A DNA stretch of 64,000 nt, from the NCBI GenBank assembly GCA_003864495.1, contig ML133395.1, forward strand, positions 665,492-729,491, written 5' to 3'. Shown in pieces: positions 37,131-49,006 of the stretch; within the stretch, counting starts at the first letter, position 1; each line of letters begins with the position of its first letter. A program made the position numbers and the translations under genes. The notes beneath the pieces are model-generated. The model was not told where the DNA came from, ran no database searches, and saw only the letters and a list, made by a program, of their open reading frames with translations. Source of the DNA: Nemopilema nomurai (Eukaryota > Cnidaria > Scyphozoa > Rhizostomeae > Rhizostomatidae).

Positions 37131-37800
37131 ACCAAAAATGCCAAAGTTGCCTGATTTGGGCCTCGTAGCTTCACACGATTTCAAATTTTGGTTTCCTGCT
37201 TTACGTTCAGTAGCTACATTTCGTCAATTTATACTTCTACCCGTTGGTTCGATTGAAACTACCGAATCTGGTCCTGCATATTGCCTTGTTGTACGTTGTG
37301 CCAGTAGATTAGTCAAACTTTCCTTCCTTTACAGAAAACAGTAAACAAGCCCGTTTCTAGTCACATAATGTGTCGGGTCAGTTATTGATAAACTTGATTC
37401 TAAATTACTCCATCGTATCGTTGGGGAATTTTTTCCTTGTTTGTATGAGGTTCAACTGTCTATCGTCGTTCATAGTTGCCATTAGGTAGAAAATAATTCA
37501 CTTAGCAGACTATATTGAGATGTATATTGGCTTTTCGGGATTGAGTTTGCGATACCAAGACCAACAACTACTTTTTCTACAAATTGCCACGGATTTGTAT
37601 TCTAGAATTGTATTCCACATCTCAGATTGAAAAAGCCCCTTTTCACCACAGCTTTTCGATTTGCTTCAAGAGATGTGAATAAAGTTCTCATTCCTATCAT
37701 TCTAGAACCAAGTTTCTAAAAGGTCGTAATTTTTGTGTGTTGTTGTGAAGACAAACAATTTCAAAAAACTAAATTCCCTGAAAGTTATCAATCTAGGACT
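37131..37800. other. H4 3' flank, type A (unit 4)
   Basis: Matches unit 2 (24860 onward) without the 20-bp hAT footprint. A 68-codon open stretch at 37138-37344 is partly shared with unit 2 but has no recognisable product. Confidence 0.5.
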
Positions 37801-39070
37801 TGATTTGGATATTTTACTATGATTTTATAACCAACGTTAAGACAGTTTACCACATGTTGATATTGAATTGATGTAAAGCAAAGTTGAAATTCTGTATTAT
37901 CAATAAATAGGTAGTTTTGACTTGATTCTGATTCCTAGTGTTTAGTAATTTTCATTAAGAGTTGTAAAGGAAGCTTCTTTTGCTATCATTCCATCAAACC
38001 AATACTTTCATCATATGTCCATTGATGTAAAAGAAAGTTAAAACATTGTAGTGCTACAAAATAACAAGCAGTGTTATATTTTGGTTTGATAACCTTTTTG
38101 AGATTGTTCATTAAAACATGCAAAAGAAGCTTCCTCCTACATCATTTTTGAGGGAAAAGTTAAGCATTTCTTTAATGTAAAACAAAGTGAAAATATTGTA
38201 TTCCAACGAAACAAGCAGTGTTCTATTAGCACTTGTTTACTTTGTTTGACTTTCCATCAAATCTTGTAAAGGAAGCTGCTTTTTTATCATTCTAGTCTCA
38301 ATAACCAAGCATTTCTTCATATGTTGGTGAAGTTTAATGTAAGATGAAGTGAAAACACTGTATTTCCATGAAATAAGCAGGGTTATACTTGGGTTTGATA
38401 ACTTTTTTATGGTTCTTTATAAAGACTTTCAAGTGAGCTTCTTTTGTAATCATTAATGCCAATAAAAATAATCAAGCGATTTGTCATATGACTGTGTTAT
38501 TGATTGCAAACAAAGTTATTATTCTGCATTCTTATTAAGCATTTTGATTTGATTTGGATTCCTAGTGTTGGGTGATTTTCATCAAGAGTTGTAAAAAAGG
38601 CTTACTTTGCTATCTTTCCAGAATCAATAGTCAAGCATTTCATCATATGTTGGTGTTGTTTGATGTAAAACAAAGTTAGAATTATTTGGGGTAAAAAAAG
38701 TGAAAGTACTGCAGAGCTATAAAACAAGCAGTGTTATACTTGAGTTTGATAACTTTCTCAAGGTTCTTCATCAAGACATAGAAAAAATGTTTTCTTTTCA
38801 ATCATTTCAGAATCAATAATCAAGTATTTTGTGATAGAAAAGTGTTTTTCATGTAAAACAGAATGAAACTGCTGCATTTCCATAAAATAAGCAATGTTAC
38901 TTTGGGTCTGACAATTTTTTGAAGTTCTTTTTGAAGACATGCAAAGAAAGATTCTTTTGGTATCATTCCAAGATCAGTAATGAAACAATTCATCATATGA
39001 AGCGTTGTTTGGTTTGAAGCAAAGTTAAAGTTGTGTATTCTTATTAAACAAGTAGCTTTGATTTGATAAA
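37801..39070. repeat. Degenerate ~160-bp satellite, H4-H2A spacer units 4-5
   Basis: Monomers of the same family, ending near the H2A 3' side without the longer H2A flank seen in units 1 and 2. Confidence 0.7.
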
Positions 39071-39207
39071 ATAAATAAATCGGCGCAGTTATGAAGGAAA
39101 ACTTTGTAAACCAGTAACTAGAAATTAGGACAAAGCTTTTATCAGTAAGAGTAAGTAAGAATGTCGTGTGTGTCACAAGATGGTAAACCAATTTTAGCAT
39201 CTTTGGT

Positions 39208-39223
39208 GGTTTTTAAAAAAACC
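39208..39223 (-). promoter_or_regulatory. Histone 3' stem-loop, H2A unit 5
   Basis: Minus strand GGTTTT-TTTA-AAAACC plus ACCA. Confidence 0.9.
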
Positions 39224-39267
39224 GTTTTTCAATGCAAAGATAACCAGAGATGGCCAACCGAAGCGAA

Positions 39268-39650
39268 TTATGACTTGGCGGCCTTCGTCTCAGTCTTTTT
39301 TGGAAGAAGCACTGCCTGAATGTTGGGCAAGACACCACCCTGTGCAATGGTGACTCCACTCAGCAACTTGTTCAACTCCTCGTCGTTCCTGATGGCGAGC
39401 TGCAAGTGACGAGGGATGATTCTTGACTTCTTGTTGTCTCTTGCTGCATTGCCAGCCAACTCCAAGATTTCTGCAGACAGATACTCGAGACGGCTGCCAA
39501 ATAGACGGGAGCCCCAGAGCCAACTCGCTCGGCATAGTTGCCCTTCCTCAACAATCGGTGGATACGTCCGACTGGAAACTGTAATCCAGCTCTGGATGTC
39601 CTAGATCTCGCCTTAGCCTTGGCTTTTCCACCTTTTCCACGTCCAGACAT
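39268..39650 (-). pseudogene. H2A: Histone H2A with 1-nt deletion (unit 5)
   Basis: 383 nt. One base is missing near 39489-39490 (ACTCGAGACGG against ACTCGAGAACGG), shifting the frame at about codon 54, in the second helix of the fold. The shifted frame runs 56 codons further and ends at 39372. The downstream half is still perfect H2A in the original frame. The stop codon area also differs slightly (GAATTATGACTTGG). Confidence 0.86.
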
Positions 39651-39984
39651 GATTGCTTCAATAACAGATTTTCTTAACGAGTTGACTTGACTGCGAAAGT
39701 GCAAGGGAACGATTGCTAGTGGTACCCGCCAAAAGCAACATTCAAAGCGGCATTCATTCGAAACGCGCCAATCGTCGCCTGCTCGAGTCGGCCATTTCGA
39801 CGAACCAGGCGCAGACAGCCAATCGGCTGCGACCCTGGTCGGTCACGCGGTCTTCGGGCTCATTCTCGATGCAAGGCGAGCTGGACTCAAATAAAGCAAG
39901 CGTGCCTTGGCGCCAAACCATCAAACCCAACTTGCTTGTCTCGAATCGAGAGTTGAGTGAATTTTTAAGAGAAAAGTCGCAAAC
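39651..39984. promoter_or_regulatory. Divergent H2A/H2B promoter, unit 5
   Basis: Motifs as in unit 1, with three 1-bp deletions between them (334 bp). Confidence 0.7.
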
Positions 39985-40392
39985 ATGTCTGACGCCCCAG
40001 CTAAAGGAGGAAAACAGGCCCCAAAGGTCGCCAAGAAGGGAGAGAAGAAAGCAGGAGTTGGTAAAAAGGGTGGCAAGGCCGGCTCAGGAGAAAAGAAAAG
40101 GACGAAGAAGCGCAAGGAAAGCTACTCTATCTACATCTACAAGGTGCTCAAACAAGTCCACCCTGACACGGGAATTTCCAGCAAGGCCATGAGCATCATG
40201 AACTCGTTTGTCAACGACATTTTCGAGAGGATCGCTCAAGAAGCCTCGCGACTTGCCCACTACAACAAGAAGGCGACGATCACTTCGAGGGAAATCCAGA
40301 CATCTGTCCGACTTCTCCTTCCCGGTGAACTTGCCAAGCATGCTGTCAGCGAGGGCACCAAGGCCGTCACCAAGTACACGTCCAGCAAGTAA
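39985..40392 (+). CDS. H2B: Histone H2B (unit 5)
   Basis: Intact 135-residue copy, protein identical to unit 3. Confidence 0.97.
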   Translation: MSDAPAKGGKQAPKVAKKGEKKAGVGKKGGKAGSGEKKRTKKRKESYSIYIYKVLKQVHPDTGISSKAMSIMNSFVNDIFERIAQEASRLAHYNKKATITSREIQTSVRLLLPGELAKHAVSEGTKAVTKYTSSK

Positions 40393-40454
40393 ACTACCTG
40401 ACCTGCCCTGGATAGTTTGGTTTATTCTGCTCTCAAACGGTCGACATAAAAAAC

Positions 40455-40470
40455 AGCTTTTTTAAAAGCT
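40455..40470 (+). promoter_or_regulatory. Histone 3' stem-loop, H2B unit 5
   Basis: AGCTTT-TTTA-AAAGCT plus ACCA. Confidence 0.9.
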
Positions 40471-40914
40471 ACCAAATTCGCCAATTTTTTCCTCAACCTC
40501 AAACACACACGACCAATTGATTACAATTTTATTTTTTCAACATTTTGTTTTAACTTGAGCGAGTGAGAGTGCCATAGCCCAATTTTGTTATCAAAAACAC
40601 TATCGAAACCCTCAGAATGAAAGCCATTTAGTGAGAAACTATAGACCTATGTTATTGAGGAGTGCTGCCCTCATGTAAGGGACTGATTTTAAATTTGGTA
40701 TCTTAAGGATCGTTATTTGATTATTCCAAATATACATCAAGCATGAACTCTTTTATACCGAACCCTGATTGTTCTGCCAACCCTCAATATTCTCAAATTT
40801 TTTAACCTAACCTAATATTTTTCTTAAATCATTCCTGCCCAACACAAAAACTCTTGATAAGAAATTCACGAAGAAGCATACCAAATTTGTAAACCTGAAA
40901 TAGTATCCATAATA
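40471..40914. other. H2B 3' spacer, unit 5
   Basis: AT-rich, like the other units. Shares with unit 6 private changes such as TATAGACCTATG and TATCTTAAGGATCG. No gene seen. Confidence 0.55.
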
Positions 40915-41050
40915 CAGGGCCTCCGAAAAAGGGGGTGCCACGGCCCCCGCACTTTTTTGTAAAACAATAGAGCTTTTCTAAATATCTTTTGCCATGATTG
41001 TTAAAATCTTCATTGGCCCCTCCACTTTCCAACCTGCGTCGGAGCCCCTG
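40915..41050. mobile_element. Short MITE, CAGGGCCTCCGA ends (unit 5)
   Basis: 136 bp, complete, with CATAATA on the left and TAATACATG on the right. Confidence 0.78.
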
Positions 41051-41424
41051 TAATACATGAAACCTTTCAGCCCTTTTCCTTGATAAATGCACTTTTGATG
41101 AAAAGCAAATTTCACTGTTTTTAGAAAAACTAGTTTCTACTTTGTGGAGGCAATCGGTATCTGCGTGATGGTTATTTCACTTGCAATTTTAGTTCATTTG
41201 ATCACCCAAAAAGATATTTTATACTTACAAAGAACACACAAAACTAAGCTAAACGAACAAACATGATAGGTAATTTTGGATAACCACCTTCATTTATCCC
41301 ATCAAATCAAAAGTACAACTTATTTAGAAATTGGGATAGTCCCACACAATTACAAGGCCAACATGATTTATATGATACATGATACAAAGCCGTGTGCATA
41401 AAATCAAATTCAGTTTATTTTGTC
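41051..41424. other. H2B-H1 spacer between MITE and hAT-like element, unit 5
   Basis: AT-rich sequence matching unit 2 closely. No gene seen. Confidence 0.5.
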
Positions 41425-42580
41425 CAGGGGCGTAAATATTGGGAGTGGGGGGGGGGGGGGGTCACACCCAACATTATGTCGGGCAAACGACAGACAAGAT
41501 GTTCGCAAATCCGTAACTGTCGGGTAAAATCTTTCAGTCTACCAAAATCTTTCAAATACTGTTAAACTTTGAGTCCTTCTTCGTCAATATTTCGAGTAAA
41601 TCACTATTTGGAGTGACTCCGCCAGCCTAAACGCCTATTAGCTAACCACTCTTGAAAACTGGCGTCGGTTCTTTGCGACCCAGTAATACATTTTTCAACA
41701 TGATTTTTTCTGAATGAGTCCAGCACCAGCATCATTGGCCTAGCCATCCTGGATGCCGCAACAATTTTACCAGTGTCTGGACGACGAAACCCAAATGGCT
41801 CATTTTCGAAGGAACTTTGATAAAATCATCTGCTGTAAGTAGTCGCTCATCCTCATTGCCATTACAATAATTTACGAAAAAAAGTTAACACGACTGAACT
41901 GCAGCTTTTCTACTCGTAAATTGATCTAATAATACCCGTTTTCTCTTTTACAAGAAACCTAGATTGGGTCCTATTACTAAAAGTTTCTTAATTTTTCACT
42001 AGTTTCTAGTACTAAAAGTTTCTTATTTTTAGATAAACATCAAATTTTGCTCCTTCCCTTGTATATTAATTGTATTAAAGTTTATGACCCAACAGTAAGA
42101 TTTGATATTGTATCTTTTGTTCATTATTCTTATGGAAACAGGGGTACTTTTTATCGAGACACCCGGTACAGTGTGCTTTGATTCTTTTATTATTTTCGTA
42201 TTGTTACCGAGACACCCGGTACTTATTATTTTCCTGCTCAGAAAGTCAGCTTTATTTTTTGGAGTTTCTTAAAAGTATTGATTTAGTTCTAAAAGTTTCT
42301 TAAAATTTCGGGGCCTTAGTACTAGTCTTCCTATAAACCGATTTCTTATCATAAAAGAAACGTGTAAACACTAATTGACATATGAAGAGCAAGGCATTGA
42401 CTTGTAGTTCAAAGGTTAATACAAAAACTAAACAAAAATACGTAAAAATATCAGAAAATTACAAATGCAACAAATTTCATAGCGGTTTTAAAACATAGAT
42501 AGAACACCGCGAAGGCGTCTCCCATAACAGATCTCATGACATTTTAGTCAGGCAGTGGTGAAAATGTCGGGCAAAATATT
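41425..42580. mobile_element. hAT-like element, right end deleted (unit 5)
   Basis: Left end as in unit 2, with a 15-G run at 41447-41461. It breaks off after GGGCAAAATATT and joins the downstream segment CCAAACATACATT. The ATT shared by both sides at the junction suggests a microhomology deletion that removed the right end and the first exon relic. Confidence 0.65.
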
Positions 42581-43369
42581 CCAAACATACATTAAACATA
42601 AACTCATTTTAAGAATACCTACATTTTGCCAAGCCTCAATAATCTTTACATTTTTTAGCCTAGCCTAAATTATTCTTAAATAATTCTTGCCCAACACAAA
42701 TTCGTGAAAAGAATTTCACCAAGAAGCATACAGATTTATTAGTCTTTCAATTTTAATCATAATTCAAGAAAGCTTTTAGCCTCTTTCCTTGATTAATGCT
42801 CTTTTACATAACTGGCTGTTTTGAAGAAAACTAGTTTCTAATTTCTGTATCCGTTTGATGGTTATTTTATCGTTGATGGTTATTTCACTCAGTTTCAGTT
42901 TTATTTTAAAAATACCACTGGATGCATACATTTGTTGAAGATCAGAAACAATCCAGGCTTAAAAGTATAAACAATTTAAGAGAAAGTTAACTAATATAAA
43001 CATAATAGAAAAAATCAAAAGTAGAGGAGAAACAAGCTAGCACTGTTTCACTTGCAGTGTTAGTTCATTTGTTCACCCAACAAGATTTTCAATGCTTCCA
43101 TAGAACACACAAAACTAAACTAAACGAAGGAACTTGACATGTAATTCTGGATAACCATTTCATGTATCCAATCAAATCAAAATTACATTTTATTTAGAAA
43201 TCGGAATAGTCCCACACAATTACAAGGCCAACATGATTGAATATATACAAAGCCGTGTGCATCAAATCGAAATCAGTTTATTTTGTCTCCTTTCAACATC
43301 AAGAAAAGTCACCCTTTCCCTTCAGCCTTTCACATTCGCGGGTAACATCTCTACCTTCTTCATTTACAG
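42581..43369. other. Second copy of H2B 3' spacer segment (unit 5)
   Basis: Parallels 17700-18493 of unit 2. No gene seen. Confidence 0.55.
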
Positions 43370-43726
43370 GTGAAAAATGTAAAAATGTTATCAGTTTAAA
43401 ATGCCAATGTTCACTGTTCAAAATGAGTGTGGACTTCCAAATTTCAATTTTATGAATTTCAAATTTTCAATAATTATGCATTACGATCTATTTTGTGCAA
43501 ATCGTCGAGTTTTGCCTTTTCGAACTTTGTAATGACAGATCATAACTGCCATCTAGAGTTGTGCTTCCTGAATCCGAATTTCAACTTAATTTTTCGCGAT
43601 CCAAGAGCTTACGAAAGGCTTGCACAGTCTGTCCAGCAAGCCACTGTTTTAAAGTCTCCAAAACACCCATCCATTATCATTTTCGAAGCATGCCGAGGAG
43701 GAAACAAATCTAGTTTAACGTGGAAC
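43370..43726 (+). pseudogene. Caspase-like exon relic, second-copy type (unit 5)
   Basis: Best preserved borders: CATTTACAG before and AACGTAAGC after. The longest open reading contains HNCHLELCFLNPNFNLIFR, then LAQSVQQATVLKSPK, then HPSIIIFEACRGGNKSSL. Stops occur near the acceptor in this frame, so the exon is not intact. Confidence 0.42.
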
Positions 43727-44087
43727 GTAAGCATTTCTCGACAACGCAAAACGATGTGGAGAATTGCGCTCATAGGCATTACCTCTACCCCTCAAAAAGC
43801 ATCTTTATGAAGAAATTAATACATAGAGAGTTTTATTTCGATACTTTGAATAATCTTTTTGCGTTATTTAAACTATGTGCCAATTAAAGTAGGCAAAGAA
43901 GCACAACATCGACGGCCATTTTGGCCTGAGCAGTCAGCGGTCACGTGTACTTTTGGCGCCTAGATGCAAAATGATTTTGAATCGTTGACCGAAAGTGAAG
44001 GAGGGCATCCAGTTTTGTGTCGCAGTTGCGAAGAACTTTACGTTAGATTGTCGAACCATTTGCTCATTTCCAAAAAAAGCCATCGTT
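43727..44087 (+). promoter_or_regulatory. H1 promoter and leader, unit 5
   Basis: TCACGTG at 43941-43947, TTTTGGCGCC at 43951-43960, ATGCAAAAT just after, and the GGCCATTTTGGCC repeat before. Confidence 0.65.
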
Positions 44088-44718
44088 ATGGATTCATCTG
44101 CGGCGTCACCTAAGAACCAAAAAGGCAGCAGCACCCAAGAAGCCGGCTGCTCATCCTGCATACAAGGACATGATCGCGGAGGCAATCAGAAGCCTGAAGG
44201 AAAGAAACGGCTCGTCGAGGCAGAAAATAGCCAAGTATTTGCAGGCTAATTACAAAGGCCTTGGTGATGAGAGCGCTTTGAAGAGAAACCTGAAGGCTTC
44301 CTTGAAGAAACTTGTCGCATCGGGCTCACTCGTGCAGACGAAGGGGGTGGGAGCTTCGGGGTCGTTCAAGCTACCTGTCGCCGCGAAGAAAGCAGCAGCA
44401 GAAAAGAAGCCGGTCGCAGCAAAGAAAGCTGTGAAAAAGCCAGCAGCACAGGCTAAGAAGAGTACGCAGGCTAAAAAGGCCAGTACCAGCTCAGTGAAGA
44501 AGAGTCCCGCGAAAAAGAAGGCAACGACAGCGAAGAAAGCAACTGGTGCTAGCAAGTCCCCCAAGAAGCCCAAAGCTAAAGTAGCCAAGAAACCAAAGGC
44601 TGCTGCAAGCAAGAAGGCTTCGGCGGCTGGAAAGAGCAAACCGAAAAAGGCTGCAGCTAAGAAGACGGCAAAGTCACCTGCTGCAAAGAAATCCAAGGCC
44701 AGCAAGTCGAAGAACTGA
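44088..44718 (+). pseudogene. H1: Histone H1 with 2-nt deletion near the start (unit 5)
   Basis: 631 nt against 633. Two A's are missing near 44115-44119 (AAGAACCAAA for AAGAAAACCAAA), about codon 10. The start MDSSAASPK is followed by a wrong frame ending at 44249. From [10 protein letters not shown] (44170) to the stop the H1 frame is perfect, so translation from that internal ATG would give a 182-residue protein lacking part of the first helix. Confidence 0.86.
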
Positions 44719-44773
44719 GGGCTCAGTTCTCCAGACATGTTCGTCTTAGTGCGCCATCCTGTCCATGCAAAAC

Positions 44774-44789
44774 AGCTTTTTTAAAAGCT
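44774..44789 (+). promoter_or_regulatory. Histone 3' stem-loop, H1 unit 5
   Basis: AGCTTT-TTTA-AAAGCT plus ACCA. Confidence 0.9.
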
Positions 44790-45540
44790 ACCAAATAGTT
44801 GGATATCTTGTCTTGACAAGCCTTGTTGGCTGCATCGATCACTCGCATTTTTAATGGCTTGTTTGCTTTCTGCGTAGGCCAACCCAACATTAAAATGAGC
44901 ATACCTATAGCTTTAATGGATACTGATAGTTTCAGCTTAACCATAACTGTGATCTGAAGGTTTCCGTCCAGAAACTCTGAAACATGTGGTGGGTTGGCTT
45001 GGTAACATTTAGAGAAGCTTTTTGATACTGTAGTTCTGTAATGCAAGCAAAATAAGTTTTGAAAGAAGCAACTTGAGACTTGGCTTTGAACACCGTGAAT
45101 ATTAGTTTTTATTGGGAAGTGAAGAAAGCATTATATTCTAAAATGAAGGCTCAACCTATTTACCATAATCTGTGTCAGGCTCAACCTCTTTTCTAGTAAA
45201 TGAAATTAAATTTTTAACACACTGTTTTCACAAAACCAGCTGTTCTGGACCTTGTTTTAGCAATAAAATGTGTGGAATTCAAATTGAATATTGACTTAGA
45301 AAGTTTTCCATCCAATCTGACAAAAGTGAATTTTGGGGCACTTTTTGAAGCACTTTATCACCACAGCTTTTCGATTTGCTTTAAGAGATGTGAATAAAGT
45401 TCTCATTCCTATCATTCTTGGACCAAATTTATAAAATTTCAGCAAAGTTTGGTGTTGTTGTGAAGACAAATAATTTAAAAAAACTAAATTCCCTGAAAGC
45501 TATCAATCTAGGACTTGATTTTGATATTTTACTATTATTT
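44790..45540. other. H1 3' flank, unit 5
   Basis: Matches units 1, 2 and 4. A 107-codon reverse open stretch (44723-45046) is broken in the other units. No gene accepted. Confidence 0.55.
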
Positions 45541-48096
45541 TATAACCAGCATTAAAACAATTTACCATGTGTTGATGTTGAATTGATGTAAAACAAAGTT
45601 TAAACGCTGCATTCTCAATAAAAAGGTAGTTTTAATTTATTTTCATTCCCAGTGTTTAGTAAATTTCATCAAGAGTCCTGAAGGGAGCTTCTTTTGCTAT
45701 CATTCCATCAAATCAACCAATACTTTCATCACATGCCCAGTGATGTAAAAGAAAGTTAAAACGCTGTAGTAATCCCAAATGTCAAGCAGTTTTATAGTTT
45801 GGTTTGATACTTTTTGAGGTTTTCATCAAGATTTGCATAGGAAGTTTCTTTTAGTAGAATCATTCCAAAATCAACAACAAGCAATTCATCATATATTGGT
45901 GTTGTTTGATGTAAAACAGTCCAGTGAAAATAGTCCATTTCCATAAAACAAGCATTGCTTTATTCTTGGGTTTTATAATTATTTGAGATTGTTCATCAAA
46001 AGATGTAAAAGAAGCTTCCTCCTCTATCATTATTGAGGGAAAAGCTAAGCATTTCATTATATGATAGTGTTGTTTGATGTAAAATAAAGTGAAAACATTG
46101 TATTCCAATAAAACAAGCAGTGTTTTATCACGACTTATTACCTTTCTTTGATTTTTCACCAAGTCTTGACTCATCATTCTAGACTCAATAACCTCAAATT
46201 TCTTTGTACCTTTATGCAGTTTGATGCAAAATGAAGTGAAAACACTGTATTTCCGTGAAATAAGCAAGGTTGCACTTGGGTTTGATATCTTTTTTATGGT
46301 TCTTTATAGAGGGTTTTAAAGTAAGCTTCTGTTGTAATCATGCCAAAAACAACAATCAAGCAGTTTGTCATATGATTGTGTTGTTGATTCAAAACAAAGT
46401 TAAAATTATGTATTCTTATTAAGCATTTTGATTTGATTTGGATTCCTAGTGTTGGGTGATTTTCATCAAGAGTTGTAATGAGAGCTGACTTTGCTATCAT
46501 TCCAGAATCAATAATCATATATTTCATCATATATTGGTGCTATTTGCGGGTAAAATATGAAGAACTGCAGTTACATAAAGCAAGCAGTGTTATACTTAAG
46601 TTTGATAACTTTTTGTGGTTCTTCTTCAGGACATGGAAAGAATTCTTATTTTTAAATCATTCTGGATTCAATAACCAAGTATTCAGTGATATAAAAGTAG
46701 TTTTTTATGTAAAACGAAATAAAAATACTGCATTCCCAGAAATCAAGTAGTATTATTATTGGGTCTGACAATTTTTTTAAGATTCTTCATCTATAATCAA
46801 GCACTTCTTCATATGAAAGTGTTGTTTTTTGTAAAACAGAATGAAAATGCTGAATCTCCATAAAACAAGAAGTTGTTTTCTTGGGTGTGACAACTTTTTG
46901 ATGTTCTTCTTCAAGACATGCAAAGCCAGCTTCTTTGATATCATTCCCGAATCCATAATCAAGCCATTCGTCATGTGATAGTGTTTTTTGATTTAAAGCA
47001 AAGTTAAAATTATGTATTCTTATCAGACAAGCAGTTTTGATTTGATTAAGATTCCCAGTGTTGTGTAATTTTCATCAAGAGTTGTAAAGGGAGTTTCTTT
47101 TTATATAATTTCATAATCATCAATCAATGTTTCCATCATATGTTGGTGTTCCTTGATGTTAAACAGAGTGTAAACACTGTTTTGACATAAAACAAGTAGT
47201 GTTATGTTAGGAATTGTTTACTTTGTTTGATTTTTCATCAAGACCTGTAAAGGAATCTGCTTTTCCATAATTCTAGGCTCAATAACCAAGCATTTGTTCA
47301 TATGTTGGTGCTGTTTGATCTAAAGTAAAGAGAAAAAACTGTTTGATAACTTTTTTAAGATTCTTTATCTAAAGTTTTAGAAAAAGCTCTTTTGCTATCA
47401 TTCTAGACTAACAAATCAAGCATTTTATCGCATGTTTGTGTTTTTTGGGGATAATAAAAGTAAAAGTACTGTAGTTACATAAAACAAGCAGTGTTATACT
47501 TGAGTTTGACAACTTTTTGAGGTTCTTGATAAAGAGTTTCAAAGTAAGCTTCATTTGTAATCATGGCAAAATCAATAATCAAACAATTCACCATTTGATA
47601 GTATTGTTTGATTTAAAACAAAGTTAAAATTCTATATTCTCATTGACAAATATCTTTGATTTGATTTGGATTCCTAGTGTTGGGTTATTTTCATCAAGAT
47701 CCGTATAGGAAGCTTCTTTTTATATAATTTCATGATCATCAATCAATGTTTCTATCATATGTTGGTGTTCTTTTATGTAAAACAAAATAAAAACACTGTT
47801 TTTTCATAAAACAAGCAGTGTTTCACCTGGATTTGATAACTTTGTTGGGTTTTCCTTCAAAACTTGTAAAGGAAGCTTTTTGCTATCATTCCAGAATCAA
47901 CAATAAAGCAGGTAATCACATCTTGGTGCAGTTTGATGTAAAACAAAAACAAAATGATTAATTGTTTTGATATGATATCTTTTGAGTTTGATATTTGGGT
48001 TTGATATTTTTTGAGATTTTCATCAAGAATTGTAATGAAAGCTTCCTTTGCTATCATTCCACAACCAAAATCAAGCATTTGATCATGCGATAGTCT
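45541..48096. repeat. Degenerate ~160-bp satellite, H1-H3 spacer unit 5
   Basis: The second-longest array, together with unit 6 carrying monomers not found in units 1, 2 and 4 (about 47150-47640). Confidence 0.75.
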
Positions 48097-48390
48097 CATA
48101 GGCGCCGACTTTTATTTTTCCCAGGGGGGGCTCAAAATTTAAATTTAAAAAAATTAAAAAAAGTTAAAAGGTAGAGAAATTACCTGTCGCTTTAATAACG
48201 TAATACAACATATGTAGTATGTATAATAACAAAACAAAACATAAAGCAGATATAACATCATGGTCTACAGTATCATCAGTTCAATTCTTTGATTGATTCA
48301 AAACGAAGTTCCCGGGGGGGGGCTGAGCCCCCCATAGCAATTCCCAGGGGGGGCTCGAGCCTCCAAGCCCCCACGTAGTCGGCGCCTATG
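48097..48390. mobile_element. hAT-type MITE, 294 bp (unit 5 only)
   Basis: Perfect 14-bp inverted ends CATAGGCGCCGACT, flanked by the 8-bp direct repeat GATAGTCT (48089-48096 and 48391-48398). Unit 6 has the empty site GCGATAGTCTCCTTTGATG at about 62401. The interior holds G-runs (CCCAGGGGGGGCTC twice) and no open frame. An 8-bp duplication and this size fit a non-autonomous hAT element that inserted after units 5 and 6 separated. Confidence 0.88.
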
Positions 48391-48398
48391 GATAGTCT

Positions 48399-48610
48399 CC
48401 TTTGATGTAAAACAGAATTAAAATGCTGCATTTCCATTAAAAAAGCAGTGTCATACTACTTGGGTTTGACAACATTTTGAGGTTCTTCAAAAATTGTTGT
48501 AAAGAAAGCTTCTTTTGCTACCATTCCAGAATCAATAACCAAACATTTCATCATATGTTGGTTTTGTTTGATGTAAAATAGATTCGCAGATATAAATAAA
48601 ATGCCCCTCA
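48399..48610. repeat. Satellite continuing after the MITE, unit 5
   Basis: Resumes the monomer interrupted at 48096. Confidence 0.7.
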
Positions 48611-49006
48611 TAAAGAAGAAGGAAATTTGAATGGACTTTTTTATAGACTTTTTGCAAAAATTACATTTTTTTCCTTATCATTCAAAAACCATCTTTCTAT
48701 GTTCATTTTCCATATGTTTGTGTAGTAGCCACTCAAAAGAAATAGCTCTTGAGTTGATTTGGACCACAAAATGCGTGAATACTACATAAATGGGTTGAAG
48801 GAGCACTCCATTCCATCATTCCCAAATTAGTTTTCTACCAATTAAATTTTGACCACATTTTGACCCAACAATTCACTATTTGTGCATTACGCAGAGAACG
48901 CTTCAATTAAGTGAGAGGGCTTCAATGAAGAGTGTTCTCCATCCCATCATTTCAATATCCTTTTCCTAATTCTAAACAATTTATCACGTGTTGATAAGCA
49001 ATGTAA
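48611..49006. other. H3 3' flank, outer part, unit 5
   Basis: Matches unit 6 at about 62610-63015. No gene seen. Confidence 0.5.

Noticed and set aside
44723..45046. 107-codon minus-strand frame beyond H1 in unit 5
   Set aside because: It reads through the H1 stem-loop, is broken in other units and has no known domain.
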